From the NCBI GenBank assembly GCA_038207625.1, contig JBBQZO010000001.1, forward strand, positions 310,001-374,000: a DNA stretch of 64,000 bases, in the 5' to 3' direction. Every line of letters starts with the position of its first letter. Position 1 is the first letter of the stretch. A model generated the notes under the pieces. The model made no database searches. It was given only the letters and a program-made list of their open reading frames with translations, and was not told where the DNA came from. The DNA is from JBBQZO01 sp038207625 (lineage in GTDB: Bacteria > Pseudomonadota > Gammaproteobacteria > Burkholderiales > Burkholderiaceae_D). Shown here one piece after another: positions 33,716 through 41,808 of this stretch. Position numbers and translations under genes: made by a program.

Positions 33716-33788
33716 GCTGTCTGCCCCTGATCATCAAACACTGATTATCGACGATGCGCGCGGCAAGCTCAATCGAAACCTCGCCGCC

Positions 33789-36176
33789 CTAGTCGCGCAG
33801 GATTTGCGCCGGCGCGCTGCGCATTGCCGCACGCGTGTGGCGCAGGCAGGCCAGCAGCGCCACCAGCGCGGCGCCGCCGAACGCACCAAACAGCGGCCAG
33901 GCGCCCATCGGCGCGCGTTCGACGAAGCCGGCCAGGTAGCGCGCGCCGGCCAGCGCGGCCAGCGGCAGGCCCAGCAGCGCGCCGGCCAGCGTCAGCAGCG
34001 CGAACTCGCGCCCGACCAGCGCAGCGATGGCGCGCCGGCTGGCGCCGTGCAGCTTGCGCAGCACGATTTCGCGCGCGCGCCGCTGCACGCTGTGGGCCGA
34101 CAGTACATAGATGCCGAACGCGGCCAGCGCGCCGGCGATCAGGCTGGCCATGCCCAGCGTCTGGGCCAGCCGGCGGTCGTCCTGGTAGTTGGGCGCGAAC
34201 AGTTCAAACGCCGGCTGCAGCGTCATCACGTCGTTGGGGAATGCTTCGCGCCACAGCGCGTCGATCGCGCCGCGCGCCGCCTGCGGGTCGCCCGCCACGC
34301 GCAGCGTTAGCACTGGCGTATCGCCGCTGAGGCGATACATCAGCGGCTGCGGTGCCTGGCGCATGCTGCCAAAGCGCAGGTCCGGCGCGATCCCGACGAC
34401 GCGCGCCGTATCGTCGAGCAGCTGACCCAGTGCCGCCTCGGGCGAGCTAAAACCGAGCGCCTGCGCCGCGCTGGCGTTGAGCATCACGTTGTCGCTGCCC
34501 GGCTGGTCCAGCCCGGTCTGGAGAGTGCGCCCGAGCCGGGCGCGCACCTGGTACACCGCGAAGAAGTCCGGGCTGACGATCTTCGATTCGACGCTGATCA
34601 TGGCACCGTTTTTAGCGCGCACGAAGTTGACGATCTTGTTCCAGTCGCGCCCGACCGCCTCGGACATGCCGGCCACGCCGGCGACAACGGGCAGGCGCAG
34701 CAGACGCTCGCGCAACGCGCCTGCCTGGGCCGGCGTGGCGTTGTCGGGCAAGTCCAGCACCAGCAGCGCGGCCGGGTCGAAACCCGGATCGGCCGTGCTG
34801 GCGTAATGGGTTTGCCAGGCCACCGCCAGCGCGCTGCCGGTGAGTGCCATCGCGGCGGCGAACTGGAACACGGTCAGGCCGCGCCGGACCCAGGCGCCAT
34901 GCGCCGTTTCGGCGCTGGCGCGTCCCAGCAGCGTGGCCGCGGCGCGCAAGCGCAGCGCGATCCAGATCGGATACAGCGCCGCCAGCAAGCCGACCAGCGC
35001 GCCGAACAGCAGGCTGGCCAACAGCCGCAGCGGCGTGAAAAACCCTTCCAGCTGGCGGTTCACCAGCAGCGAGAACGTGGGCAGCAATAGCCAGCCCAGC
35101 AACAGCCCGAGCACGGTGGCCAGCAGGCTCACCAGCAGCGACTCGGCCAGGAACTGGCTGGCCACGCGCCAGCTGGACGCGCCGAGCACCTTGCGCACGC
35201 CGATTTCGCGCTGGCGTTGCACGGTGCGCACGCTGGCCAGGTTGACGTAGTTGGTGGCCGCCAGCAGCAGGATCAGCAGCGCGATCGCGGCCATGCCCAG
35301 CACCGTCAGGCGGTTGCCGTACTGCTGGCCGGCCCGGCTGTTGAGCAGGTCGGTATCAAAATACAGCGCCGACAGCGCCGCAATGCGGATCTCGGTGATG
35401 CGCTCGCCGGGCTTGAGCATGTGCAGTAGCCGATCGGGCAGCTTGTTTTCCAGCGGCGAGCGCACCAGCGCGTCCTGCAGCAGGTCGACCAGCACGGCTG
35501 GCGCGATGCCGGGTTTGAGGCGGACATAGATGGACGCCAGCTTGCGCCAATGGTCGCCGCCGGCCACGTAATCGGGCCAGGCCGCGCTGGGCAGGCCGAC
35601 CAGGCCGTCGAAGCCGATGCTGCTGTTGCTCGGCGGGTCAGGCAGGATCGCGTCGACCCGCAGCGGCTTGCCGCCGACCGTGGCCAGCTGGCCCAGCGCG
35701 TGCAACTGGCCGAACAGCTTTTGGGCGCTGGCCTGGGTGAGCGCGACGCTGCCCGGCCGGCTGAGCGCGCCAGCCAGATCGCCCTCCAGCGCGCGCAGGC
35801 CGAACATGGCGGCGAACTCGCTGTCGACCGCGCGCAAGGTCAGCGGGACGACGCGGGTGTCGACCCGCAGCGCCACTTCCAGCTCGCGCGCGACGCTGAC
35901 CCGTTCACTCAAGCCACTTTGGCGCAGCACCTCGCGCAGTGGTATCGGCGCGCTGGTCTGCCACTCCGGGCGTGGCAGCAAATTGCGCTTTTGCTTGACC
36001 AGGTAGACGTGTTCACTGTCGGGCACCTGGGCGTTGTAGCTGTAGCTGTAGCCGACAAAGCCGAGCAGCAGGAAGCAGGCAGCGAAGCCGATCGCCAGCC
36101 CGAGCACCACCACCAGCGAATACGCCGGCTGTTTGGCCAGCAGGCGCCAGCCGATCCGGAAATCTCGTAAATTCAT
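33789..36176 (-). CDS. MacB-type ABC transporter permease with two FtsX domains
   Basis: A 795-residue inner-membrane protein. An N-terminal helix (about residues 18-43) and an extracytoplasmic MacB-like domain are followed by three helices of a first FtsX module (NYVNLASVRTVQRQREIGVRKVLGAS). A second anchor helix (TVFQFAAAMALTGSALAVAW), periplasmic domain and FtsX module (AHSVQRRAREIVLRKLHGAS) complete a duplicated permease. This architecture belongs to mechanotransmission-type exporters. It is the last gene of the hlyD-ATPase-SIMPL-permease unit. The start at 36176 gives the typical MNLRDFRIGWRLLAKQPAYS; the open frame upstream is arginine-rich shadow. Confidence 0.88.
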   Translation of the reverse strand: MNLRDFRIGWRLLAKQPAYSLVVVLGLAIGFAACFLLLGFVGYSYSYNAQVPDSEHVYLVKQKRNLLPRPEWQTSAPIPLREVLRQSGLSERVSVARELEVALRVDTRVVPLTLRAVDSEFAAMFGLRALEGDLAGALSRPGSVALTQASAQKLFGQLHALGQLATVGGKPLRVDAILPDPPSNSSIGFDGLVGLPSAAWPDYVAGGDHWRKLASIYVRLKPGIAPAVLVDLLQDALVRSPLENKLPDRLLHMLKPGERITEIRIAALSALYFDTDLLNSRAGQQYGNRLTVLGMAAIALLILLLAATNYVNLASVRTVQRQREIGVRKVLGASSWRVASQFLAESLLVSLLATVLGLLLGWLLLPTFSLLVNRQLEGFFTPLRLLASLLFGALVGLLAALYPIWIALRLRAAATLLGRASAETAHGAWVRRGLTVFQFAAAMALTGSALAVAWQTHYASTADPGFDPAALLVLDLPDNATPAQAGALRERLLRLPVVAGVAGMSEAVGRDWNKIVNFVRAKNGAMISVESKIVSPDFFAVYQVRARLGRTLQTGLDQPGSDNVMLNASAAQALGFSSPEAALGQLLDDTARVVGIAPDLRFGSMRQAPQPLMYRLSGDTPVLTLRVAGDPQAARGAIDALWREAFPNDVMTLQPAFELFAPNYQDDRRLAQTLGMASLIAGALAAFGIYVLSAHSVQRRAREIVLRKLHGASRRAIAALVGREFALLTLAGALLGLPLAALAGARYLAGFVERAPMGAWPLFGAFGGAALVALLACLRHTRAAMRSAPAQILRD

Positions 36177-36201
36177 GCGTTGTCCATGTTGATGGGAGAG
36201 T

Positions 36202-36927
36202 CTACTTGAGTCGGAACACGGCGTGCACCGCCTGCGCGAACTGGATCGCCGGCGGCACCGCGAAGCTGAGCGCGCCTGGCGGCGGCGGGGCGGCGTCGGC
36301 GCGTGCCTCGCCCGAGGCGGCGCTGTCGAAGCCGAACGGCGCGCCGATCTTGTCGACGCCGGCCTGCGAAATGGCCTCGACCGCGCCCAGATGGCGCCCG
36401 AACGCCAGCGCCAGATCAAAGCCCTGGCCGCGCGCGCTGGCGGCCGCTTCCAGCACCAGCTTGCGTTCGACCTGGGCGCGGTCGTTGCGGTCGAAGCCGA
36501 CCGTCAGCGTCTCGACGGTGTCGCGCGCCAGCAGCGCCTTGACCAGCTCGGGCCACTGGGCCAGATCGCGCACGAACACCCGAAAGTGGCGCTTGAGTGT
36601 GTAGGCGAGCGAGAACTGGCCGGCCTTCACGTTCGATAGTTCGACCGGCTTCTTGCTCAGATCGAAGGCCTCGATGTCGGCACCCGCCACCGCGTGCTCG
36701 GCCAGCAGCGCCTGCACCTCGGCCGACAATTGCGCCATCCGTTCCAGCGCCTTTTCCGAGCTGTCGTTCTGGGCATTGATTTCAAAACGCAGCTCGCCCA
36801 GATTGGGCGCCAGCCAGACATCGGCCTTGCCGACGGTTTTCACGAACGGGTAGGCGGGCAGCGGCGCGCAATGCGCCAGCGTCGTGCAGCCCAACAGGGC
36901 AGCGGTGGCGATCAGACTTTTTATCAT
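36202..36927 (-). CDS. Exported SIMPL (DUF541) domain protein
   Basis: A 241-residue protein with a cleavable signal peptide (MIKSLIATAALLGCTTLAHCAP), so periplasmic. The body resembles SIMPL/DUF541 proteins: VGKADVWLAPNLGELRFEINAQN, an oligomerising AQLSAEVQALLAEHAV helix, and the family-typical KLVLEAAASARGQGFDLALAFGR. DUF541 relatives form ring-like oligomers of uncertain function. It is unusual to find one between the ATPase (35 bases upstream) and permease (25 bases downstream) of a MacB-type exporter, which suggests it is a periplasmic accessory of that exporter. Confidence 0.82.
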   Translation of the reverse strand: MIKSLIATAALLGCTTLAHCAPLPAYPFVKTVGKADVWLAPNLGELRFEINAQNDSSEKALERMAQLSAEVQALLAEHAVAGADIEAFDLSKKPVELSNVKAGQFSLAYTLKRHFRVFVRDLAQWPELVKALLARDTVETLTVGFDRNDRAQVERKLVLEAAASARGQGFDLALAFGRHLGAVEAISQAGVDKIGAPFGFDSAASGEARADAAPPPPGALSFAVPPAIQFAQAVHAVFRLK

Positions 36928-36962
36928 TTTGGAGGCGAGTTGGCTATGGGAGGAGTGGATGT

Positions 36963-37643
36963 TCAGGCCGCTTGCAGCGCGTCGACCACGATGCGCCCGT
37001 CCAGCAAATGCAGGGTGCGGCTGGCCTGCGCCGCGTGGGTCGGCGAGTGGGTCACCATCACCACCGTGGTGCCTTCGGCGTTGATGGTGCGCAGCAAGCG
37101 CATCACCTCGTCGCCGTGCGCCGAGTCGAGGTTGCCGGTGGGCTCGTCAGCAAGCAGCATCGCCGGGCCGGCCACCAGCGCGCGCGCGATCGCCACGCGC
37201 TGCTGCTGGCCGCCCGACAGCTGGGACGGGCGGTGCTTGGCGCGGTGCGCGATGCCCAGCTTGACCAGCATGGCGACGACCCGCTCGCGCCGTTCGCTGG
37301 CGGGCGTGCCGGTGTATTCGAGTGCCAGTTCGACGTTTTCGAACACGCTTAACTCCTCGATCAGGTTGAAACTTTGGAAGATGAAGCCGATCCGCCCGCG
37401 CCGCAGCGTGTTCAGTTTGGCCTCGCCCCAGCCGGCGATGTTCTGGCCCTCGAACCAGAAGTCGCCCTGGTTGGGCACCTCGAGCAGCCCCAATAAGCTC
37501 AGCAGGGTCGACTTGCCGCAGCCGGAAGGCCCGGTGATGGCGACATATTCGCCCGCGTCGATGGACAGGTCGATGCCATCGAGCGCGGTGGTGCGCACCT
37601 CGCCCGCCTGGTGGATCTTGGAGACGCCGACTAGTTTGAGCAT
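36963..37643 (-). CDS. MacB/LolD-type ABC transporter ATP-binding protein
   Basis: A 226-residue cytosolic ATPase. Walker A GPSGCGKST (about residues 38-46), signature LSGGQQQRVAIARALVAGP, Walker B MLLADEPTGNLD and the H-loop in VVMVTHSP are intact. The sequence class is that of LolD/MacB/FtsE proteins that power FtsX-type permeases. It lies between the HlyD adaptor gene (43-base gap containing a 17-base tandem duplication) and the SIMPL gene, in the sigma-54 controlled operon. Confidence 0.93.
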   Translation of the reverse strand: MLKLVGVSKIHQAGEVRTTALDGIDLSIDAGEYVAITGPSGCGKSTLLSLLGLLEVPNQGDFWFEGQNIAGWGEAKLNTLRRGRIGFIFQSFNLIEELSVFENVELALEYTGTPASERRERVVAMLVKLGIAHRAKHRPSQLSGGQQQRVAIARALVAGPAMLLADEPTGNLDSAHGDEVMRLLRTINAEGTTVVMVTHSPTHAAQASRTLHLLDGRIVVDALQAA

Positions 37644-37659
37644 GCTGTGGATCCTTGTG

Positions 37660-37693
37660 AATGGTGCGCTTATTTGAATGGTGCGCTTATTTG
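37660..37693. repeat. 17-base exact tandem duplication at the end of the HlyD gene
   Basis: AATGGTGCGCTTATTTG occurs twice back to back (37660-37676 and 37677-37693). The duplication spans the stop codon region of the adaptor gene, so the last four codons and stop are repeated downstream without changing the protein. It looks like a recent slippage event in the short intergenic gap. Confidence 0.85.
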
Positions 37694-38973
37694 GTCAGTT
37701 GCAAACGGCTCGCCATGGCGAAAGCGGCGTAGCTGGACACGATCACCTTCTCACCGGCGGCCAGGCCGGACAGCACCTCGATCTGATTGTTGCTGCGCCG
37801 CCCGGCCCGGATCGCGCGCCGCTCGGCCAGCTCGCCGTCCGGTCCCAGCACGAACACCCAGGCCGCGCCGCTGTCGTTGACGAAGGCACCGTTGGGCAGC
37901 AGCAGCGCCTGGGCCGGCTCGCCCAGCGTGATCTGGGCGTCCAGCCCCTGGCCGGGACTGAGGCCGTCCGGCTGTCCCTGGGTGAACACCATTTCGACGG
38001 TGAAGCGGCCGTCCTTGATCTGCGGGTAGACGGTGGCCACGTCGACGGCGAAACTGCGCTCGCCCTGACGCACGCTGCCATGCCGCCCCTTGGCCACCCG
38101 GTTCAGGTAGAACTCGTCGACCTGGGCGGCCAGCTTGAAGCGGCTGGGATCGTCGATCCGGCCGATGTGCTGGTCGGTCTTCACCGTCTCGCCCACCTGC
38201 AGGCGAAAGCCGGTCAGCCGTCCGGCCACCGGGGCGCGCACGGCCAGCGCGTCGACAGTTGCGTTGACCAGCAACAGGCCCGACTGCAAACCCTGGATCG
38301 CCGCCTCCATCTGCGCCAACGCGTCGCGCTTGACCTGCACCTCGGTGTCGCTGTTGCGTTTTTCGGCCTCCACGGCGCGTCGCTGCTGGGCCAGTTTGTC
38401 GTTCGACTCCTCCAGCGCGACGCTGGAGATGAAGCCGGCCCCGGCCAGTTTGACATTGCGCGCGTGCTGCTTTTCGCCTTGCGCGAGCGCGAATTCGAGG
38501 TCCGACAACAGACGCTGGTGGTCGGTGCGGCTGGCCTGCTGGGCCACGCGCAGGTTCGACAGATTCGAAATTTGCTGGGCGTGTTCGGCCTGGCGCGCCA
38601 GCAGCTCCAGATTGCGCTGCGGGTTGGACAGGCGAAACAGCAGCTCGCCCTTCCTGACCAGCGCGCCGTCGTGCGCCAACACCTCCTCGACCCGGCCCGA
38701 TTCCACCGAATCGAGGATCACGGTGTTGAGCGGTTCGGCGTTGGCGCGCACCACGATATCGTCGAGGAACACGCCTTTTTCGACCGCCACGATGCGCTGG
38801 TCAAGCAAGGCCACCCGCAGGCCGTGCGGCAGCGCGCTCCACAGCGCGCTGGCGGCGCCGATCAGCGCGATCAGCGCCGCGCCGATCAACGCATATTTCT
38901 TGCCATGGCGTTGCGGCACCAGCGTGTCCATCGCGGCGCCGGTGACGGCCAGGTGGGGCGGCTGCATGGTCAT
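37687..38973 (-). CDS. HlyD-family efflux periplasmic adaptor subunit
   Basis: A 428-residue membrane-fusion protein. One N-terminal transmembrane helix (KKYALIGAALIALIGAASAL) is followed by a beta-barrel/lipoyl half (GRVEEVLAHDGALVRKGELLFRL), a long alpha-helical hairpin (about residues 130-250) and the second lipoyl half VRAPVAGRLTGFRLQVGE. The C-terminal barrel ends AFAMASRLQLTK. It bridges the MacB-type permease and an outer-membrane channel not encoded here. ATG 38973 was chosen; the frame is open to 39252 without adaptor-like sequence. A consensus sigma-54 promoter places the transcript start at about 38998, 25 bases before this ATG. Confidence 0.92.
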   Translation of the reverse strand: MTMQPPHLAVTGAAMDTLVPQRHGKKYALIGAALIALIGAASALWSALPHGLRVALLDQRIVAVEKGVFLDDIVVRANAEPLNTVILDSVESGRVEEVLAHDGALVRKGELLFRLSNPQRNLELLARQAEHAQQISNLSNLRVAQQASRTDHQRLLSDLEFALAQGEKQHARNVKLAGAGFISSVALEESNDKLAQQRRAVEAEKRNSDTEVQVKRDALAQMEAAIQGLQSGLLLVNATVDALAVRAPVAGRLTGFRLQVGETVKTDQHIGRIDDPSRFKLAAQVDEFYLNRVAKGRHGSVRQGERSFAVDVATVYPQIKDGRFTVEMVFTQGQPDGLSPGQGLDAQITLGEPAQALLLPNGAFVNDSGAAWVFVLGPDGELAERRAIRAGRRSNNQIEVLSGLAAGEKVIVSSYAAFAMASRLQLTK

Positions 38974-39008
38974 GCTGGAAACCTGAAAGAAGGAAGACAG
39001 GGCAATAC

Positions 39009-39024
39009 AGCAAGCGCCGTGCCA
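39009..39024 (-). promoter_or_regulatory. Sigma-54 (-24/-12) promoter of the exporter operon
   Basis: On the minus strand this reads TGGCACGGCGCTTGCT, a full match to the RpoN consensus TGGCAC-G-N4-TTGC[A/T] with the required 10 bases between GG and GC. Counting from GC at -12 puts the start site near 38998, 25 bases before the HlyD ATG. The adjacent divergent gene is a sigma-54 activator, so the match is very unlikely to be chance. Confidence 0.85.
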
Positions 39025-39085
39025 GCGCCAGTACACACCGGATGCCGGGCGCGCGCCGGGGCCGCGCGGCGCCATCTTCGGCCGG

Positions 39086-39127
39086 CTGTGCGAAGCCGCA
39101 CAGTAGCAGGTGTGCGGATCCGGACAG
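39086..39127. promoter_or_regulatory. Tandem palindromic enhancer sites (candidate UAS) for the response regulator
   Basis: CTGTGCG-AAGC-CGCACAG (39086-39103) is a perfect 7-base dyad. GTGTGCG-GATC-CGGACAG (39110-39127) is an imperfect copy of the same pattern, with centres 24 bases apart. They lie about 97 and 121 bases upstream of the deduced sigma-54 start site, the usual distance for NtrC-type activators, and 82 bases or more upstream of the activator gene itself. Dyads are seen; binding is inferred. Confidence 0.7.
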
Positions 39128-39208
39128 TGCCGATTTGAGGCGCCGCCGCGCCGAAAGCTGCTGCTAGAATGCGTGGCATCCTTGCACATTTTTCCTCCAG
39201 GCGACCCG

Positions 39209-40561
39209 ATGGCCGATCCCGCTGCACACATCCTCATTCTCGACGACGACATCGATGTCGCCTGCGCAGCGCAACTGCTGCTGCGGCGCCGCTATGGCCA
39301 GGTGCACACGCTGAACGATCCGACCAGGCTGGCCGCGCTGCTGGCCGATGGCGTGCCCGACGTGGTGCTGCTCGACTTCAATTTCACGCCCGGACGGGTG
39401 GATGGCGCCGAAGGGCTGGCGATGCTCGACCTGCTGCGCGCGCAAGCGTCGCCGCCGGCCGTGATCGCGCTGACCGCCTACGCCGACGTGCCGCTGGCGG
39501 TGGAGGCCTTGAAGCGCGGCGCCAGCGACTTCATCACCAAGCCGTGGGACAACGCACGTCTGGTGGCGGCGGTCGACAGTGCGCTGGCGCGCCGTGGCGC
39601 GCGCGCCGCCCCGACGGCGGCCACCGCCGCGCTGATGGGCGACTCCAACGCGATGCGGGGCGTGAAAGCGATGATCGCCAGCGTCGGCCCGACCGAGGCG
39701 AACGTGATGATCCTGGGCGAAAACGGGGTCGGCAAGGAACTGGTGGCGCGCGCCATCCACCAGGCGTCGCGGCGCGCCGCCGGCACCTTCCTGGCGGTCG
39801 ACATGGGCGCCTTGCCCGAGTCGACGTTTGAAAGCGAGTTGTTCGGCCATCGCAAGGGCGCGTTCACCGACGCCAAGGCCGACCGCGCGGGGCGCTTCCA
39901 GGCCGCGCGCGCCGGTTCGCTGTTCCTCGACGAGATCGGCAACATGCCGTTGGCGGCCCAGTCCAAATTGCTGACGGCGCTGGAGCGCCGCGAAGTGACC
40001 CCGATCGGCGCCGACAAGCCCGAGCCGATCGACGTGCGCATCATCAGCGCTACCAATCTGGACGAGGTGCGCCTGTTCGATGCATCGGTGTTTCGGCCCG
40101 ACCTGCTGTTTCGCCTCAATACCATCGTGATCCGGGTCGCGCCGCTGCGCGAGCGGCGCGAAGACATTCCGGCGCTGCTGCGCCACTACCTGGCCCACTA
40201 CGAGCAGCAGTACCAGCGTCCGACGCGCGTGCTGTCGGACGCCGCGCTGGCGCTGCTGTGCCAGAACAGCTGGAGCGGCAACGTGCGCGCGCTGCGCCAC
40301 GCCTGTGAGCGCGCGGTGATCCTTTGCACCAGCGCGCACTACGGTTTCGAGGACTTCGGCCTGAGCGGCGCGGCGCCCACGCCGGGCGCCGCGCCGCCGG
40401 GCGCACCGGCCGGCGCCGACGCCTTCCTGCTGGGCGCGCTCGAACGCGACGCGATCGCCAAGGCGCTGGCCCAGGTCAACGGCAACATCAGCCACGCCGC
40501 CAAGATGCTGGGCGTGAGCCGCGCCGCGCTGTATCGCAAGCTGGGCAAGCATGGCATCTGA
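39209..40561 (+). CDS. Sigma-54-dependent two-component response regulator
   Basis: A 450-residue NtrC-family activator. The receiver domain (residues 1-125) has acidic pocket DDD12-14, phospho-acceptor Asp56 in VVLLDFN, Thr in ALTAYAD and Lys in ITKPWD. The AAA+ domain has Walker A GENGVGKE, the sigma-54 contact loop as GAFTDA instead of GAFTGA, and Walker B GSLFLDEIG. The C-terminal Fis-type helix-turn-helix is NGNISHAAKMLGVSRAALYRKLGKHGI. The GAFTDA variant is seen in a subclass of regulators beside efflux operons. The kinase gene overlaps by 11 bases. It is divergent from the hlyD exporter operon, which carries a matching promoter and enhancer-like sites. Confidence 0.95.
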   Translation: MADPAAHILILDDDIDVACAAQLLLRRRYGQVHTLNDPTRLAALLADGVPDVVLLDFNFTPGRVDGAEGLAMLDLLRAQASPPAVIALTAYADVPLAVEALKRGASDFITKPWDNARLVAAVDSALARRGARAAPTAATAALMGDSNAMRGVKAMIASVGPTEANVMILGENGVGKELVARAIHQASRRAAGTFLAVDMGALPESTFESELFGHRKGAFTDAKADRAGRFQAARAGSLFLDEIGNMPLAAQSKLLTALERREVTPIGADKPEPIDVRIISATNLDEVRLFDASVFRPDLLFRLNTIVIRVAPLRERREDIPALLRHYLAHYEQQYQRPTRVLSDAALALLCQNSWSGNVRALRHACERAVILCTSAHYGFEDFGLSGAAPTPGAAPPGAPAGADAFLLGALERDAIAKALAQVNGNISHAAKMLGVSRAALYRKLGKHGI

Positions 40562-41786
40562 GCCCGCGCTCAAAGCGGGCATCGGGCTGTGCACCGGTGC
40601 CTTGCTGGCGCTGGCGTTCTGGGCCGGCATGCTGGTCGACTCGCCGCGTCTGGTGGTGCTGTGCGCGCTGGGCGCACTGGTGCCGGGGGCGGTCGGCTGG
40701 CGCGCGATCGTGCGACTGGGCGCGCTGCAAAGACGCGTCGTCAACGAGCACAGCGCCGTGCTGCCGCTCGAACAGCAGCACCTGATCGACAACGCGCTGG
40801 CGCTCGAAGCACGCCTCGAACATGCGCCGATCGCGCTGTTTCGGATCGACCATCTGAGCGGGCCCGGTGCGCTGGCGCCGCTCAACGGCAACGCGCGCCG
40901 GCTGGTCGCGCCGGGGCGCGCCAGCGATCCGCACGACCTGTACCGTCAGCTGGAAAGCCAGCCGATCGACCAGCGCAACCTGATCGGCTTCGACACCGAG
41001 CGCGGGGTCGAGCGTGCGCTGGTATCGGTGTCGGCGCTCACGCTCAATCACGTATCGCAGCGCCTGGTGGCCTTGATGCCGGTCGAGAGCGAACTGGAAG
41101 CCGAAGCGCTCAACGCCTGGCGCCAGCTGGTGCATGTGCTGACCCACGAAATCATGAATTCGTTGACGCCGGTGGCGTCGCTCTCGCGCACCGCCTACGA
41201 CCTGCTCGACGAGTTGCGCGGTGAGCTGCCGCCCGACGTCAGCGCGGACCTGGCCACGGCGCTGGACGCGATCAGCCGGCGTGCGGCCAGCCTGGTCGAA
41301 TTCGTCAGTAGCTACCGCAGCCTGTCGAATTTGCCGGCCGCGCGGCCCGAGCGGGTGCGCCTGCACGACCTGTTCCAGCGCGTGCAAGCGCTGGTGGCGC
41401 CGGCCTGGCGCGCGCGCGCCGGGCGGGCCGATTTTTTGGTCGAACCGAGCTCGCTGGAGCTGATGGTCGACCCCGGCCAGCTGGAACAGGCGTTGATGAA
41501 CCTGTTCAAGAACGCTTTTGAAGCGACCGGGCAGGTGGCCGCGCCGCAGGTGCAGCTCAGTGCGCGCCTGTCGCGCGGCGGACGGCTGCGCATCGAACTG
41601 GTCGACAACGGCCCGGGCGTGCCGGACGGCCTGATCGCGCACATTTTCACGCCGTTTTTCTCGACCAAGAAGCAGGGCGGCGGGATCGGGCTGGCGATGG
41701 TGCGCCACCTGGTGCATGCCAACGGCGGCACGGTGCGTTACGCCAAGTCGGTCAGTGCCGGCGCGCGCTTCGTCGTCACCTTCTGA
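40551..41786 (+). CDS. Membrane sensor histidine kinase
   Basis: A 411-residue kinase. Two N-terminal helices (about residues 8-28 and 33-50) with almost no periplasmic loop, so it probably senses in the membrane. A PAS-like linker (EHAPIALFRID) is followed by the H-box LTHEIMNSLTPV with phospho-His199, N-box QALMNLFKNAFEAT, G1 VDNGPGVPD, F-box FTPFFSTK and G2 GGGIGLAMVRHL. The H-box HE-x-MN variant is typical of NtrY-like kinases. It overlaps the response regulator by 11 bases and is its evident partner. The signal is unknown; loss of envelope integrity or an exported toxic compound is plausible from the exporter context. Confidence 0.92.
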   Translation: MASEPALKAGIGLCTGALLALAFWAGMLVDSPRLVVLCALGALVPGAVGWRAIVRLGALQRRVVNEHSAVLPLEQQHLIDNALALEARLEHAPIALFRIDHLSGPGALAPLNGNARRLVAPGRASDPHDLYRQLESQPIDQRNLIGFDTERGVERALVSVSALTLNHVSQRLVALMPVESELEAEALNAWRQLVHVLTHEIMNSLTPVASLSRTAYDLLDELRGELPPDVSADLATALDAISRRAASLVEFVSSYRSLSNLPAARPERVRLHDLFQRVQALVAPAWRARAGRADFLVEPSSLELMVDPGQLEQALMNLFKNAFEATGQVAAPQVQLSARLSRGGRLRIELVDNGPGVPDGLIAHIFTPFFSTKKQGGGIGLAMVRHLVHANGGTVRYAKSVSAGARFVVTF

Positions 41787-41789
41787 ACC

Positions 41790-41808
41790 GCGCGCCGGCG
41801 TGGCGCGC
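41790..41808. terminator. GC-rich hairpin between convergent genes
   Basis: GCGCGCC-GGCGT-GGCGCGC can fold with a 7-base-pair stem directly between the kinase stop and the convergent membrane-protein stop. There is no T-run, so it is a candidate, not a proven terminator. Confidence 0.35.

Noticed and set aside
39174..39186. Second sigma-54-like element TGGCATCCTTGCA in front of the response-regulator gene
   Set aside because: Only 7 bases separate GG and GC where 10 are required, so it cannot be a working -24/-12 promoter.
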